Positions 52,908 through 61,789 of a stretch of 64,000 bases of DNA are shown here, one piece after another (position 1 is the first letter of the stretch; each line of letters begins with the position of its first letter). The notes below the pieces were generated by a model. The model was given only the letters and a program-made list of their open reading frames with translations, made no database searches and had not been told where the DNA came from. The translations under genes were made by a program, and so were the position numbers. The stretch comes from Clostridia bacterium (lineage in GTDB: Bacteria; Bacillota; Clostridia; TANB77; CAG-508): contig CAAGKK010000027.1 of assembly GCA_900770385.1 (NCBI GenBank), positions 1 through 64,000 of the forward strand, read 5' to 3'.

Positions 52908-53267
52908 TTAAAATTCTAAACCTGCTTCTCTTGCAGCTTCTGCTAATTCTTTTATAACTCCGTGATAAATATATCCACCTCTATCAAAAACTACAGTTTT
53001 AATATTTTTTTCTGCAGCCTTTTTTGCTATTAATGTTCCAACTTCTTTTGCTGCTTCTTTATTTGCATGTTTTGTTTTAACTTCTTTATCTAATGTAGAA
53101 GCACTTACTAATGTATTTCCAGCTACATCATCAATTATTTGTGCATATATATTACTATTGCTTCTAAAAACACATAATCTTGGACATTCTGGTGTTCCAC
53201 TTATTTTTCTACGAACACGAAGATGTCTTCTTTGTCTTGTAGCTTTTCTATCAATTTTAGAAATCAT
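52908..53267 (-). CDS. rplR: Ribosomal protein L18
   Basis: This 119-residue protein binds 5S rRNA with L5. RHLRVRRKISGTPECPRLCV and the FDRGGYIYHGVIKELAEAAR end are diagnostic. Gaps: 95 bases from rplF, 20 to rpsE. Confidence 0.98.
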   Translation of the reverse strand: MISKIDRKATRQRRHLRVRRKISGTPECPRLCVFRSNSNIYAQIIDDVAGNTLVSASTLDKEVKTKHANKEAAKEVGTLIAKKAAEKNIKTVVFDRGGYIYHGVIKELAEAAREAGLEF

Positions 53268-53362
53268 TATTCTATTTCTCCTTTCTTTAAAATAATATTT
53301 TTATGTTGAAAGAATTTTATGCAGCTTGCCCATATAAGCTTCCGCTTTTTATTTGTTTCGGT

Positions 53363-53902
53363 TTATTTCTTACCTGCTTTACCTTCTTTGCGTCTAATAT
53401 GTTCTTCAACATATTTAATACCTTTTCCTCTATATACTTCTGGTGGTCTTTTTGTTCTAACAACTGCTGCTGTTTGACCAACTAACTCTTTATCGATTCC
53501 TCTTACTATAATTTGATTTGGAGCAGGTACTTCAAAAGTAATTCCTTCTGGCTCAACCATTTCTACTGGATGAGAATATCCTAATGTTAAAACTAGTTTG
53601 TTTCCTTGTTTTTGAGCTCTATAACCAACGCCATTGATTTCTAGCTCTCTTTTAAATTCATCTTTAACACCTATAATCATGTTGTTTATTAAAGTTCTTA
53701 CTAAACCATGTAAACTTTTATTATATGGTTCATCATCTGGTCTAGATACATATATTGTTTTTTCTTCTATTTTAGCTGTAATAGGTTTTGTTATTTCTCT
53801 TGTTAATGTTCCTTTTGGACCTTTAACAGTTATAACATCTCCATTTAATGTAACTTCTACACCATCTGGTATTGTTATAGGTTTATTTCCTATTCTTGAC
53901 AT
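53363..53902 (-). CDS. rplF: Ribosomal protein L6
   Basis: This 179-residue protein lies near the factor-binding centre. SRIGNKPITIPDGVEVTL at the start, LVRTLINNMIIGV near 70, and PEVYRGKGIKYVEEHIRRKEG near the end are diagnostic. It follows rpsH after 105 bases of AT-rich DNA. Confidence 0.98.
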   Translation of the reverse strand: MSRIGNKPITIPDGVEVTLNGDVITVKGPKGTLTREITKPITAKIEEKTIYVSRPDDEPYNKSLHGLVRTLINNMIIGVKDEFKRELEINGVGYRAQKQGNKLVLTLGYSHPVEMVEPEGITFEVPAPNQIIVRGIDKELVGQTAAVVRTKRPPEVYRGKGIKYVEEHIRRKEGKAGKK

Positions 53903-54007
53903 TTTATTTTCACCTCTTTGTTTTCATTAATACTTTGACAATTTATCTGTCTTATAATTTTAATTTTTGATATTCAAATTCATTTATACTAACATAAATT
54001 TATATGA

Positions 54008-54406
54008 TTACCATATGTAAGCTAGTACTTCTCCACCTATACCTAATTCTCTTGCTTTTTTATCTGTCATAATTCCTTTTGATGTAGATATAAGAGCTAT
54101 TCCTAAACCATTTAAAACTTTTGGTAATTCATCTTTTGCAGCATAAACTCTTAAACCTGGTTTACTAATTCTTTTTAAACCTGCTATTACTTTATTTCCT
54201 TTTTCATCATATTTTAAAGTAATTCTTAAAATACCTTGAGTATCATCAGATATTTCTTCATATGATTTTATATATCCTTCTTTAAATAATATATCTGCTA
54301 TGGATTTTTTAACATTTGATGCTGGTACATCAACTGTTTTATGCTTTGATCTACTTGCATTTCTAATTCTTGTTAGCATATCTGCTATTGGATCAGTAAT
54401 ATTCAT
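54008..54406 (-). CDS. rpsH: Ribosomal protein S8
   Basis: This 132-residue protein binds the central 16S domain. ITDPIADMLTRIRNASRSKH and STSKGIMTDKKARELGIGGE are diagnostic. In other bacteria S8 represses the spc operon by binding mRNA near rplE, which is relevant to the hairpin at 54708-54759. Confidence 0.98.
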   Translation of the reverse strand: MNITDPIADMLTRIRNASRSKHKTVDVPASNVKKSIADILFKEGYIKSYEEISDDTQGILRITLKYDEKGNKVIAGLKRISKPGLRVYAAKDELPKVLNGLGIALISTSKGIMTDKKARELGIGGEVLAYIW

Positions 54407-54446
54407 TTTTCTTGTTCCTCCTTTTCACTAAAATTCATTTACTTTT

Positions 54447-54632
54447 TTACCAGCTAGCCTTTTTAACTCCTGGTATCTCTCCCTTGTGTGCTAATTCTCT
54501 AAAGCATACACGACATATTCCATATTTTCTTATATAAGCATGTGGTCTACCACAAATTTTACATCTATTATATTCTCTAGTCTTATATTTTTGATCTTTT
54601 TGTTGTTTAACTTTTAAAGATTTTTTAGCCAT
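54447..54632 (-). CDS. rpsZ: Ribosomal protein S14, zinc type
   Basis: This 61-residue protein is the short zinc-binding form, with CKICG and CRVCF cysteine pairs. RPHAYIRKYGICRVCFRELA is diagnostic. It follows rplE after a 158-base gap that holds a long hairpin. Confidence 0.97.
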   Translation of the reverse strand: MAKKSLKVKQQKDQKYKTREYNRCKICGRPHAYIRKYGICRVCFRELAHKGEIPGVKKASW

Positions 54633-54707
54633 CTTTATTTTTCTCCTTCCTTTATTTTAATTAATTTCAAATGTTAAAATTAATCAAAAGCAAGTATTGC
54701 TAGAAAA

Positions 54708-54759
54708 GCTAGCAAAAAAGTTTGAGATAGTACTTTTGTACATCGAAAACTTTTTTAGC
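54708..54759. ncRNA. Long hairpin in the rplE-rpsZ gap
   Basis: Nested arms GCTAGCAAAAAAGTTT / AAACTTTTTTAGC, GA/TC and GTAC/GTAC around a TTTT centre make a long, slightly bulged stem. On the minus strand the 3' side ends CTTTTTTGC. A second small stem GCTAG/CTAGC precedes it. Confidence 0.55.
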
Positions 54760-54790
54760 AACGCTTGACAACGCAAGACGAAGCTTTTCA

Positions 54791-55330
54791 TTAATTTTTA
54801 AATGGCATTCCTAATAAAGTAAGCAATTCTCTTGCTTCTTCATCTGTTTTTGCTGTTGTTACAAATATAATATCCATTCCTCTTAATTTATCAACTTTAT
54901 CATATTCAATTTCAGGGAAAATTAATTGTTCTTTTATACCCATTGAGTAGTTTCCTCTTCCATCAAAAGAGTTGGCTGAAACTCCTCTAAAATCTCTTAC
55001 TCTAGGTAATGCTACATTGAAAAATTTATAAGCAAATTCATACATTTTTGTGCTTCTTAGTGTTACTTTACATCCCATGTTAACACCTTCTCTAATTTTG
55101 AAAGCTGCAATTGATTTTTTTGCTTTTGTTACAACAGGTTTTTGACCTGTTATAATGCTTAAATCATTCATTGTATTTTCTAAAGCTTTTGGGTTTTCTC
55201 TTATATCTCCTAATCCAACATTTAAAACTATTTTTTCTAATTTTGGAACTTCCATTACAGATTTGTAATTAAACTTCTTCATTAAAGCTGGAACAACTTC
55301 TTTCTCATATTGTTCTCTTAACTTTTCCAT
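54791..55330 (-). CDS. rplE: Ribosomal protein L5
   Basis: This 179-residue protein binds 5S rRNA and contacts P-site tRNA. VPKLEKIVLNVGLGDIRENP and FDGRGNYSMGIKEQLIFPEI are diagnostic. It follows rplX by 20 bases. Confidence 0.98.
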   Translation of the reverse strand: MEKLREQYEKEVVPALMKKFNYKSVMEVPKLEKIVLNVGLGDIRENPKALENTMNDLSIITGQKPVVTKAKKSIAAFKIREGVNMGCKVTLRSTKMYEFAYKFFNVALPRVRDFRGVSANSFDGRGNYSMGIKEQLIFPEIEYDKVDKLRGMDIIFVTTAKTDEEARELLTLLGMPFKN

Positions 55331-55350
55331 GTATATTCCTCCTTCCTTTT

Positions 55351-55659
55351 TTATTTTAATTTAGCTCCACATTTTTTACAAACACGAACTTTTTGATCTT
55401 TATCCATTTCATATCCTATTTTTGTAGGTTTGTTGCATTTAGGACAAACAACATTAACTTTTGCACTAAATATTGCACATTCTACTGGTATAATTCCGCC
55501 TTCGTCACCTTGTTTTCTTGGTTTAATGTGTTTTTTTCTTATATTAATACCTTTTACTACTACTTTGCTAGTTTTAGGCATAACTTCTAATACTTCACCT
55601 GTTTTTCCTTTATCATTTCCTGATAAAACTTGAACAGTATCACCTTTTTTTATTCTCAT
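55351..55659 (-). CDS. rplX: Ribosomal protein L24
   Basis: This 102-residue protein starts 50S assembly. An N-terminal KOW motif (KGDTVQVLSGNDKGKTGEVL) and the C-terminal zinc-like CPKCNKPTKIGY...CKKCGAKLK are visible; the cysteine pairs mark the zinc-binding variant. It follows rplN by 60 bases. Confidence 0.98.
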   Translation of the reverse strand: MRIKKGDTVQVLSGNDKGKTGEVLEVMPKTSKVVVKGINIRKKHIKPRKQGDEGGIIPVECAIFSAKVNVVCPKCNKPTKIGYEMDKDQKVRVCKKCGAKLK

Positions 55660-55719
55660 TTAGGTCTCCTCCTTCTTCAAGAATTTACATTTAATTTATT
55701 TAACTTATTATTTGTTTTA

Positions 55720-56088
55720 CTATAGTACTTCTGGAGCTAATGAAATAATCTTCATATAATCATTATCTCTTAATTCTCTAGCTACTGGACCAAATATACG
55801 AGTTCCTCTTGGAGTTTTATCATCACGAATAATTACAGCAGCATTTTCATCAAATTTAATGTATGAACCATCTGGGCGTCTAAGTCCTTTTTTAGTTCTA
55901 ACTACAACTGCTTTTACTACATCGCCTTTAGAAACAACTCCGCCAGGTGTAGCACTTTTGACAGAAGCAACTATTACATCACCTATTCCGGCATATTTTC
56001 TATATGAACCACCTAAACATCTGATACACATAATCTCTTTTGCACCAGTGTTATCAGCAACTTTTAATATTGATTGTTGTTGTACCAT
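55720..56088 (-). CDS. rplN: Ribosomal protein L14
   Basis: This 122-residue protein lies at the subunit interface. MVQQQSILKVADNTGAKEIM and GPVARELRDNDYMKIISLAP are diagnostic. It follows rpsQ by 39 bases. Confidence 0.98.
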   Translation of the reverse strand: MVQQQSILKVADNTGAKEIMCIRCLGGSYRKYAGIGDVIVASVKSATPGGVVSKGDVVKAVVVRTKKGLRRPDGSYIKFDENAAVIIRDDKTPRGTRIFGPVARELRDNDYMKIISLAPEVL

Positions 56089-56127
56089 TTAGTTTTCCTC
56101 CTTTTATATTTTTAATATAACTGTGTT

Positions 56128-56391
56128 CTATTTTACTACAGCCTTTTCCATAATTTCTACAACTCTCCATCTTTTATCTTTAGATAAAGGTCTTGTTTCC
56201 ATTACTTTTACTGTATCTCCGATTTTACATTCATTAGCTTCATCATGAGCTTTTAATTTGTATGTTCTTTTTACGATTTTGTTGTATACTTTATGTCTTA
56301 CACTTGTTTCTACTGCAACAACTACTGTTTTATCCATTTTATCAGATACAACTTTTCCAATCATAACTTTACGAAGATTTCTTTCTTCCAT
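56128..56391 (-). CDS. rpsQ: Ribosomal protein S17
   Basis: This 87-residue OB-fold protein has GKVVSDKMDKTVVVAVET and the conserved METRPLSKDKRWRVVEI. It follows rpmC by 87 bases, a gap holding a degenerate palindrome. Confidence 0.98.
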   Translation of the reverse strand: MEERNLRKVMIGKVVSDKMDKTVVVAVETSVRHKVYNKIVKRTYKLKAHDEANECKIGDTVKVMETRPLSKDKRWRVVEIMEKAVVK

Positions 56392-56415
56392 TATTTTGTT
56401 TCCTCCTTCTTTTTG

Positions 56416-56478
56416 ATGTTTGAGGTTTTAGTTTTTAATTGAATATTATTATCCAATTTCTAAACTTCTAACTTTCAA
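56416..56478. repeat. TTAGAAGTTTAGA-type degenerate palindrome
   Basis: TTTGAGGTTTTAGTT and TTCTAAACTTCTAAC are loosely complementary. It lies between rpmC and rpsQ and resembles the elements at 31588 and 46637. Confidence 0.35.
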
Positions 56479-56682
56479 TTATTCACTTTTTTCTAATTCT
56501 CTTTGTCTTAATACTGTATTAATTCTTGCAATGTCTTTTTTAACTTCTTTTATTTTCATAGGATTGTCTAGACCGTTTGTAGCTAGACTAAATCTTAATT
56601 TAAATAATTCAGTTTTTAATTCACTTAACTCTTTTTCTAGTTCTGGTGAAGACATTTCTTTTACTTTATTTATCTTCATCAT
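56479..56682 (-). CDS. rpmC: Ribosomal protein L29
   Basis: The protein is about 67 residues and lies at the exit tunnel beside L23. ELSELKTELFKLRFSLATNG and ARINTVLRQRE are diagnostic. Two ATGs (56682, 56679) follow AGGTGG; both lie inside the end of rplP, giving an overlap of about 14-17 bases and translational coupling. The open frame to 56691 is not needed. Confidence 0.95.
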   Translation of the reverse strand: MMKINKVKEMSSPELEKELSELKTELFKLRFSLATNGLDNPMKIKEVKKDIARINTVLRQRELEKSE

Positions 56683-57109
56683 TATCACCACCTACTTCAG
56701 ATTCTCTTACTACAAATTTAGTTTTAACTGGTAGTTTATTAGCTGCAAGTCTCATAGCTTCTCTTGCTACTTCTTCAGAAACTCCTGCAAGTTCAAACAT
56801 TACTCTTCCTGGTTTTACTAAAGCTACCCAATATTCTGGAGCTCCTTTACCTTTACCCATACGAGTTTCAGCTGGTTTTTTAGTTATTGGTTTGTCTGGG
56901 AATATTTTAATCCAAACTTTACCACCTCTTTTAATGTAACGAGTCATTGCGATACGAGCTGCTTCTATTTGGTTTGATTTAATAGCTCCTGCTTCAATTG
57001 CTTGTAAACCATATTCTCCATCAGAAACAGTAATACCTCTTGTAGCTTTTCCTCTATTTCTACCTTTTTGCATTTTTCTATATTTTGTTCTTTTTGGCAT
57101 TAATGGCAT
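56666..57109 (-). CDS. rplP: Ribosomal protein L16
   Basis: This 147-residue protein organises the A-site tRNA pocket. MPKRTKYRKMQKGRNRGKA and PVKTKFVVRE are diagnostic. The start at 57109 shares its first base with the last base of rpsC; GGAG lies seven bases before it. The acidic DNDEDK tail overlaps rpmC. Confidence 0.98.
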   Translation of the reverse strand: MPLMPKRTKYRKMQKGRNRGKATRGITVSDGEYGLQAIEAGAIKSNQIEAARIAMTRYIKRGGKVWIKIFPDKPITKKPAETRMGKGKGAPEYWVALVKPGRVMFELAGVSEEVAREAMRLAANKLPVKTKFVVRESEVGGDNDEDK

Positions 57110-57765
57110 TATTCTTCTCCCCTTTCGTTCTTTTTAGTTGGAAGAATTTCTCCTCTATATATCCAAACTTTTACACCTATCTTTCCATAAGTTGTATCAG
57201 CTTCATAGAAACCATAGTCTATATCTGCTCTTAAAGTTTGAAGTGGTATAGTACCTTCTTTGTAGAATTCAGTTCTAGCCATATCTGCTCCACCTAATCT
57301 ACCAGATACTGCTGTTTTTATTCCTAATGCTCCTGCTTTCATTGTTTTTTGCATAGCTTGTTTCATTGCTCTTCTGAATGAAATTCTTCTTTCTAGTTGA
57401 GCTGCTATATTTTCTGCTACTAATTGAGCATCTAAATCAATATTTTTAACCTCAACTATATTTAAATTAACATCTTTATTTATCATTTTTGATAATTCAT
57501 TTTTTAATGTTTCTGCTATTGCTCCACCTTTTCCTATTACTAATCCTGGTTTTGCAGTGTAAACATTAACTCTTACAAATTTAGCTGTTCTTTCTATTTC
57601 TATTTTAGAAATACCGCTAACAAATAATTTCTTTTTAACATATTCACGGATTTTATGATCTTCTACTAAGTATTCGCTAAAGTTTTTAGAATCTGCATAC
57701 CATTTAGAATTCCAATCTTTAATAACTCCTACTCTTAATCCATGTGGATTCATTTTTTGTCCCAT
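57109..57765 (-). CDS. rpsC: Ribosomal protein S3
   Basis: This 218-residue protein lines the mRNA entry tunnel. MGQKMNPHGLRVGVIKDWNS at the start, a KH domain with PGLVIGKGGAIAETL near 75-90, and GRLGGADMARTEFYKEGTIP are diagnostic. It overlaps rplP by one base. Confidence 0.98.
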   Translation of the reverse strand: MGQKMNPHGLRVGVIKDWNSKWYADSKNFSEYLVEDHKIREYVKKKLFVSGISKIEIERTAKFVRVNVYTAKPGLVIGKGGAIAETLKNELSKMINKDVNLNIVEVKNIDLDAQLVAENIAAQLERRISFRRAMKQAMQKTMKAGALGIKTAVSGRLGGADMARTEFYKEGTIPLQTLRADIDYGFYEADTTYGKIGVKVWIYRGEILPTKKNERGEE

Positions 57766-57798
57766 GTTAAAAATCCTCCTTTCTTTATTAATGTCTTA

Positions 57799-58152
57799 CT
57801 ATTTTCTTTCTTTTAACACAATAGTAATGTGACTTGTTCTTTTTCTTATTCTAACAGCAGAACCTTTTGCTGCAGGTCTAATTCTTTTTAATGTTGGACC
57901 TTGATTAGCATAAATTTGATCAACATATAAATTACTGCTATTCATGTTATGATTATTTTCAGCATTTGCAATTGCTGATTTAAGTAATTTCTCTATAATT
58001 TCAGAAGAAGCTTTTGGTGTAAATTTAACAATTGCTAGAGCTTCTGAAACATCTTTTCCTCTTATTAAGTCTGCTACTATTTTAACTTTTCTAGCTGAAA
58101 TTCTTGCATACTTAAGAGTTGCTTTTGCTTCTAATACTGCATTTTCCTCCAT
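57799..58152 (-). CDS. rplV: Ribosomal protein L22
   Basis: This 117-residue protein lines the exit tunnel, where its loop can carry macrolide-resistance changes. ARISARKVKIVADLIRGKDV and the GSAVRIRKRTSHITIVLKER end are diagnostic. Confidence 0.98.
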   Translation of the reverse strand: MEENAVLEAKATLKYARISARKVKIVADLIRGKDVSEALAIVKFTPKASSEIIEKLLKSAIANAENNHNMNSSNLYVDQIYANQGPTLKRIRPAAKGSAVRIRKRTSHITIVLKERK

Positions 58153-58185
58153 TGTTAATCCTCCTTATTTAGATTTTTCTCTTTA

Positions 58186-58458
58186 CTATTTAGAAGATTT
58201 AGCTCCTGCATGACCTTTGAATGTTCTTGTTGGTGCGAATTCTCCTAATTTATGTCCTATCATTTCTTCTGTTATATAAACTGGTACATGTTTTCTACCA
58301 TCGTGAACAGCTATTGTATGTCCAACAAATTGTGGATATATAGTAGATGCTCTTGACCATGTTTTTAATACATCTTTTTTACCAGATTCATTCATAGCTT
58401 CGATTCTTTTCATTAATTCTGGTGCTACAAATGGTACTTTTTTACTTGATCTTGACAT
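58186..58458 (-). CDS. rpsS: Ribosomal protein S19
   Basis: This 90-residue head protein has KTWSRASTIYPQFVGHTIAV and GHKLGEFAPTRTFKGHAG, both diagnostic. It follows rplB by 19 bases. Confidence 0.98.
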   Translation of the reverse strand: MSRSSKKVPFVAPELMKRIEAMNESGKKDVLKTWSRASTIYPQFVGHTIAVHDGRKHVPVYITEEMIGHKLGEFAPTRTFKGHAGAKSSK

Positions 58459-58477
58459 TTAATTATTTCCTCCTTTT

Positions 58478-59305
58478 TTATTTTCTTCTCTTAACTATAA
58501 ACTTATTAGATGCTTTATTTTTCTTTCTTGTTTTATATCCAAGAGCTGGTTTACCCCATGGAGTCATAGGTCCACTATGTCCTACAGGAGCTTTACCTTC
58601 ACCACCACCATGAGGGTGATCTACTGGGTTCATAACAGAACCTCTAACTGTTGGACGAATTCCCATATGTCTTTTTCTTCCTGCTTTTCCTATTTTAATG
58701 TTCTCATGATCGCTATTTCCTATTGTTCCTATTGTTGCTCTACATCTTGTTAAAACTAATCTCATTTCTCCTGATGGTAATCTTACATGTGAATATTTTT
58801 CTTCTTTAGCCATAAGTTGAGCAGCTTGACCTGCAGCTCTAACCATTTTACCACCTTGACCTGGATTTAATTCTATATTGTGTATCATTGTACCAACTGG
58901 AATACTTTCGATTGGCATACAGTTACCTGGTTTAATATCTACTTTTGCTCCAGATATAACTTTGTCACCATCTTTTAATCCTTGTGGTGCTAATATGTAA
59001 GATTTTGTTCCATCTTCATATTCTAATAATGCAATATTACTGCTACGGTTTGGATCGTATTCGATACCAATTACTGTTGCATACATATCATCTTTATTTC
59101 TTTTAAAATCTATAATTCTATATTTTTGTCTATTTCCTCCACCTTGATGTCTTACAGTAATTCTACCATATGAATTTCTTCCTGCTTTTTCTTTCTTTTT
59201 AGCAAGTAAAGATTTTTCAGGAGTTTTCTTTGTTATTTCTTCAAAATTAGAAACTGTCATGTTTCTTCTTGATGGAGTATATGGTTTAAAATGTTTTATT
59301 CCCAT
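58478..59305 (-). CDS. rplB: Ribosomal protein L2
   Basis: This 275-residue protein is needed for subunit joining and peptidyl-transferase centre folding. RNSYGRITVRHQGGGNRQKY and GSVMNPVDHPHGGGEGKAPV (with the conserved His) are diagnostic. The gap to rplW (181 bases) is unusually long. Confidence 0.98.
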   Translation of the reverse strand: MGIKHFKPYTPSRRNMTVSNFEEITKKTPEKSLLAKKKEKAGRNSYGRITVRHQGGGNRQKYRIIDFKRNKDDMYATVIGIEYDPNRSSNIALLEYEDGTKSYILAPQGLKDGDKVISGAKVDIKPGNCMPIESIPVGTMIHNIELNPGQGGKMVRAAGQAAQLMAKEEKYSHVRLPSGEMRLVLTRCRATIGTIGNSDHENIKIGKAGRKRHMGIRPTVRGSVMNPVDHPHGGGEGKAPVGHSGPMTPWGKPALGYKTRKKNKASNKFIVKRRK

Positions 59306-59486
59306 AATTATTCGAACCTCTCTTCTTTTATTTACGGATTTTTTTCCTGCTCCGCATAAACAGATAAAATTTATTTTCCTGGTTACTTCCAGATAATTAT
59401 TTCAATGAATAATTAGATGTACTTGTTATAAAATACTATTATAAATTATTCATTATTAACTATTTACTGCGATATAAATCGCACAT
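59306..59486 (-). other. rplW-rplB intergenic segment with several small hairpins
   Basis: No gene is seen. On the minus strand it holds TGCGATTTATATCGCA (perfect stem), TAATTATT/AATAATTA, and a bulged stem TTTATGCGGA/TCCGTAAA before the rplB binding site. It may be a regulatory spacer. Confidence 0.4.
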
Positions 59487-59834
59487 TTATGCACCCATGA
59501 ATTCTTCAATACTATCTTTATATTTCTTAGCAACTTTAACTTCTTTTCCACCTTTTGCTAAGTATGATTGATCTGCTGGATTTGTATCAATTGTTACTAT
59601 TGCTTTTTTCCAATCAGATGTAAATCCTCTGTGTGCTCCAACTCTTTTTTCTTTTCCTTTAACACTTACAGTGTTAACTTTTAATACTTTAACTCCAAAA
59701 AGTTTTTCAACAGCTTTTGCTATTTCAACTTTAGTAGCTTTTTTGTTAACCTTAAAGGTATACTTTCCTTCTTGTAATCCCATGCTACTTCTCTCAGTAA
59801 CTATTGGTTTTATAATAACTTCTTCTGCTAACAT
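59487..59834 (-). CDS. rplW: Ribosomal protein L23
   Basis: This 115-residue protein at the tunnel exit docks trigger factor and SRP. IIKPIVTERSSMGLQEGKYT and VEIAKAVEKLFGVKVLKVNT are diagnostic. A C-terminal extension makes it slightly longer than usual. It starts one base before rplD ends, so the genes abut. Confidence 0.98.
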   Translation of the reverse strand: MLAEEVIIKPIVTERSSMGLQEGKYTFKVNKKATKVEIAKAVEKLFGVKVLKVNTVSVKGKEKRVGAHRGFTSDWKKAIVTIDTNPADQSYLAKGGKEVKVAKKYKDSIEEFMGA

Positions 59835-60458
59835 TTAAGCGTACACCTCCTCTAACTTTTTAATAGTATCTAATGTAACTACTAAATTGTTATATTTTAA
59901 TAAATCGTAAACATTTATTGTATTAACTAATGTAGTTTTTACACCTTCTATATTTCTAGATGATTTTTGAACTTTTTCATCTTTTTCTGGTAACATGATT
60001 AATGTTTTTCCTGTTACTTTTAGATTAGTTAATGCATTAGCCATATTTTTAGTTTTTATCTCATTAAATGCTAATTTATCAACAACAACTAATGATTGTT
60101 CTAATACTTTCATGCTAAGCATTGATTTTATAGCTAATCTTCTTTCTTTTTTATTAACTGTATATTTATAGCTACGAGGTTTTGGTCCTAATGCTATACC
60201 ACCTTTAATCCATTGTGGTGCACGGATACTTCCTTGTCTTGCTCTACCAGTTCCTTTTTGTCTCCAAGGTTTTCTTCCTCCACCAGTAACTTCTGATCTA
60301 GTTTTTGTACTTTGAGTACCTTGTCTTTGATTAGCTAAATAATTTACAAGAACGCTATGTATAATAGCTTCGTTTGGTTCTATACCAAATACTTCTTCTT
60401 TTAAATCAACATCGCTAACTTTTTTTCCTTCTATATTATATACATTTACTTTTGGCAT
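59835..60458 (-). CDS. rplD: Ribosomal protein L4
   Basis: This 207-residue protein has an extended loop into the exit tunnel. KPWRQKGTGRARQGSIRAPQ near 68-87 is diagnostic. In gamma-proteobacteria L4 represses the S10 operon through the leader; whether it does so here is open. Confidence 0.98.
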   Translation of the reverse strand: MPKVNVYNIEGKKVSDVDLKEEVFGIEPNEAIIHSVLVNYLANQRQGTQSTKTRSEVTGGGRKPWRQKGTGRARQGSIRAPQWIKGGIALGPKPRSYKYTVNKKERRLAIKSMLSMKVLEQSLVVVDKLAFNEIKTKNMANALTNLKVTGKTLIMLPEKDEKVQKSSRNIEGVKTTLVNTINVYDLLKYNNLVVTLDTIKKLEEVYA

Positions 60459-60475
60459 CTACTTTTCCTCCTTTC

Positions 60476-61105
60476 CTATTTAGCACTTTTAACTGTAGCT
60501 TTTATTTTTAATATTGCACCTTTAGGTCCAGGTACACTACCTTTTACTAATAATACATTTTTATCTGTATCAACTTTTACTACATCTAAGTTTTGTATTG
60601 TAACTGTTTCAACTCCCATATGTCCTGGTAGTTTTTTACCTTTAAATACTCTACCTGGTGTAGATGTAGATCCCATTGAACCTGGTCTTCTGTGATACAT
60701 TGAACCATGTCCCATAGGTCCTCTTGATTGTCCATGACGCTTAATAACACCTTGGAATCCTTTTCCTTTTGTTATTCCTTGAACATCAATTTTATCTCCA
60801 GCAGCAAAAACATCTGCTTTAATTTCGTCACCAACTTTAACATCTGCTGTATCAACTCTAAATTCTCTTAAATGTTTTTTTGCAGATAATTTAGATTTTG
60901 CAAAATGTCCTTTTTCTGGTTTATTAATATGTTTTTCTTTTACTTCACCGAAACCTAATTGTACTGCATTGTAACCATCATTTTCTGTAGATTTTACTTG
61001 TGCAACTGTACATGGTCCAGCTTCTATAACTGTAACTGGAATAACATAACCTTTTTCATCAAATATTTGTGTCATTCCAACTTTCTTTCCTATAATTGCT
61101 TTCAT
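60476..61105 (-). CDS. rplC: Ribosomal protein L3
   Basis: This 209-residue protein reaches the peptidyl-transferase centre. IGKKVGMTQIFDEKGYVIPV, GKGFQGVIKRHGQSRGPMGH and GSTSTPGRVFKGKKLPGHMG are diagnostic. It follows rpsJ by 95 bases. Confidence 0.98.
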   Translation of the reverse strand: MKAIIGKKVGMTQIFDEKGYVIPVTVIEAGPCTVAQVKSTENDGYNAVQLGFGEVKEKHINKPEKGHFAKSKLSAKKHLREFRVDTADVKVGDEIKADVFAAGDKIDVQGITKGKGFQGVIKRHGQSRGPMGHGSMYHRRPGSMGSTSTPGRVFKGKKLPGHMGVETVTIQNLDVVKVDTDKNVLLVKGSVPGPKGAILKIKATVKSAK

Positions 61106-61200
61106 TATAATATTTCTCTCCTCTCATTGGCTGATTTAAATACCTACCAGCATAAGTTTTTTATTTTTAGAATATTTTCTTAAACAAATCAAAATTTGTT

Positions 61201-61530
61201 TTATAGTTTGATTTCGATATCAACACCAGCTGGTAAATCTAATTTCATTAAGCTATCAACTGTTTTTTGTGTTGGATAAAGAATATCAATAACTCTTTTA
61301 TGTGTTCTCATTTCAAATTGCTCTCTTGAATCTTTGTGTTTATGAGGACTGCGTAATATTGTTACTATTTCTTTTTGTGTAGGTAATGGAATAGGTCCTG
61401 AAACTTTAGCTCCTGTTCTTTTAGCAGTATCTACTATCTTTTCAGCAGACTGATCTAAAACAACATGATCATAAGCTTTTAGTCTTATTCTTATTTTTTC
61501 ACTTCCTACATTTTTGCTTGTTGTTGCCAT
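61201..61530 (-). CDS. rpsJ: Ribosomal protein S10
   Basis: This 109-residue protein (about seven residues longer at the N-terminus than usual) is also the antitermination factor NusE. RIRLKAYDHVVLDQSAEKIV, GPIPLPTQKE and HKRVIDILYPTQKTVDSL are diagnostic. It is the first gene of the cluster; GGAGG precedes its ATG, and a structured leader precedes that. Confidence 0.98.
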   Translation of the reverse strand: MATTSKNVGSEKIRIRLKAYDHVVLDQSAEKIVDTAKRTGAKVSGPIPLPTQKEIVTILRSPHKHKDSREQFEMRTHKRVIDILYPTQKTVDSLMKLDLPAGVDIEIKL

Positions 61531-61783
61531 ATTTTTCCCTCCTTATAAAATAATGTCATCGGGTTATCCCCTAAGGCTTTCGCCTTTGACCTCTATGGCA
61601 AGTTAAACGCACCCTAGTGTTTCTTTCTGTCTCTTTTTAAAATCCCAAGTTTTCGCATGATTATCTTGGGATAAGTGCTTTTATAACTTATCGCCCGGTC
61701 TAAGCCAAGACATACTCCACAAGAGTTCCCTCCATTAACTTTCTTAATGTAGCCACATCTTGTTTCATCGCAAATCTACATGC
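61531..61783 (-). ncRNA. Structured leader RNA of the S10 operon
   Basis: About 250 nucleotides between the promoter and rpsJ are richer in G+C than the surroundings and carry no ORF that I can support. Visible stems on the minus strand: CCCAAG/CTTGGG near 61641-61672, AAGGC-GAAA-GCCTT (GNRA loop) near 61577-61590, and GGG-GATAA-CCC near 61563-61573. This looks like an r-protein or attenuation leader. Confidence 0.65.
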
Positions 61784-61789
61784 CTTTTT

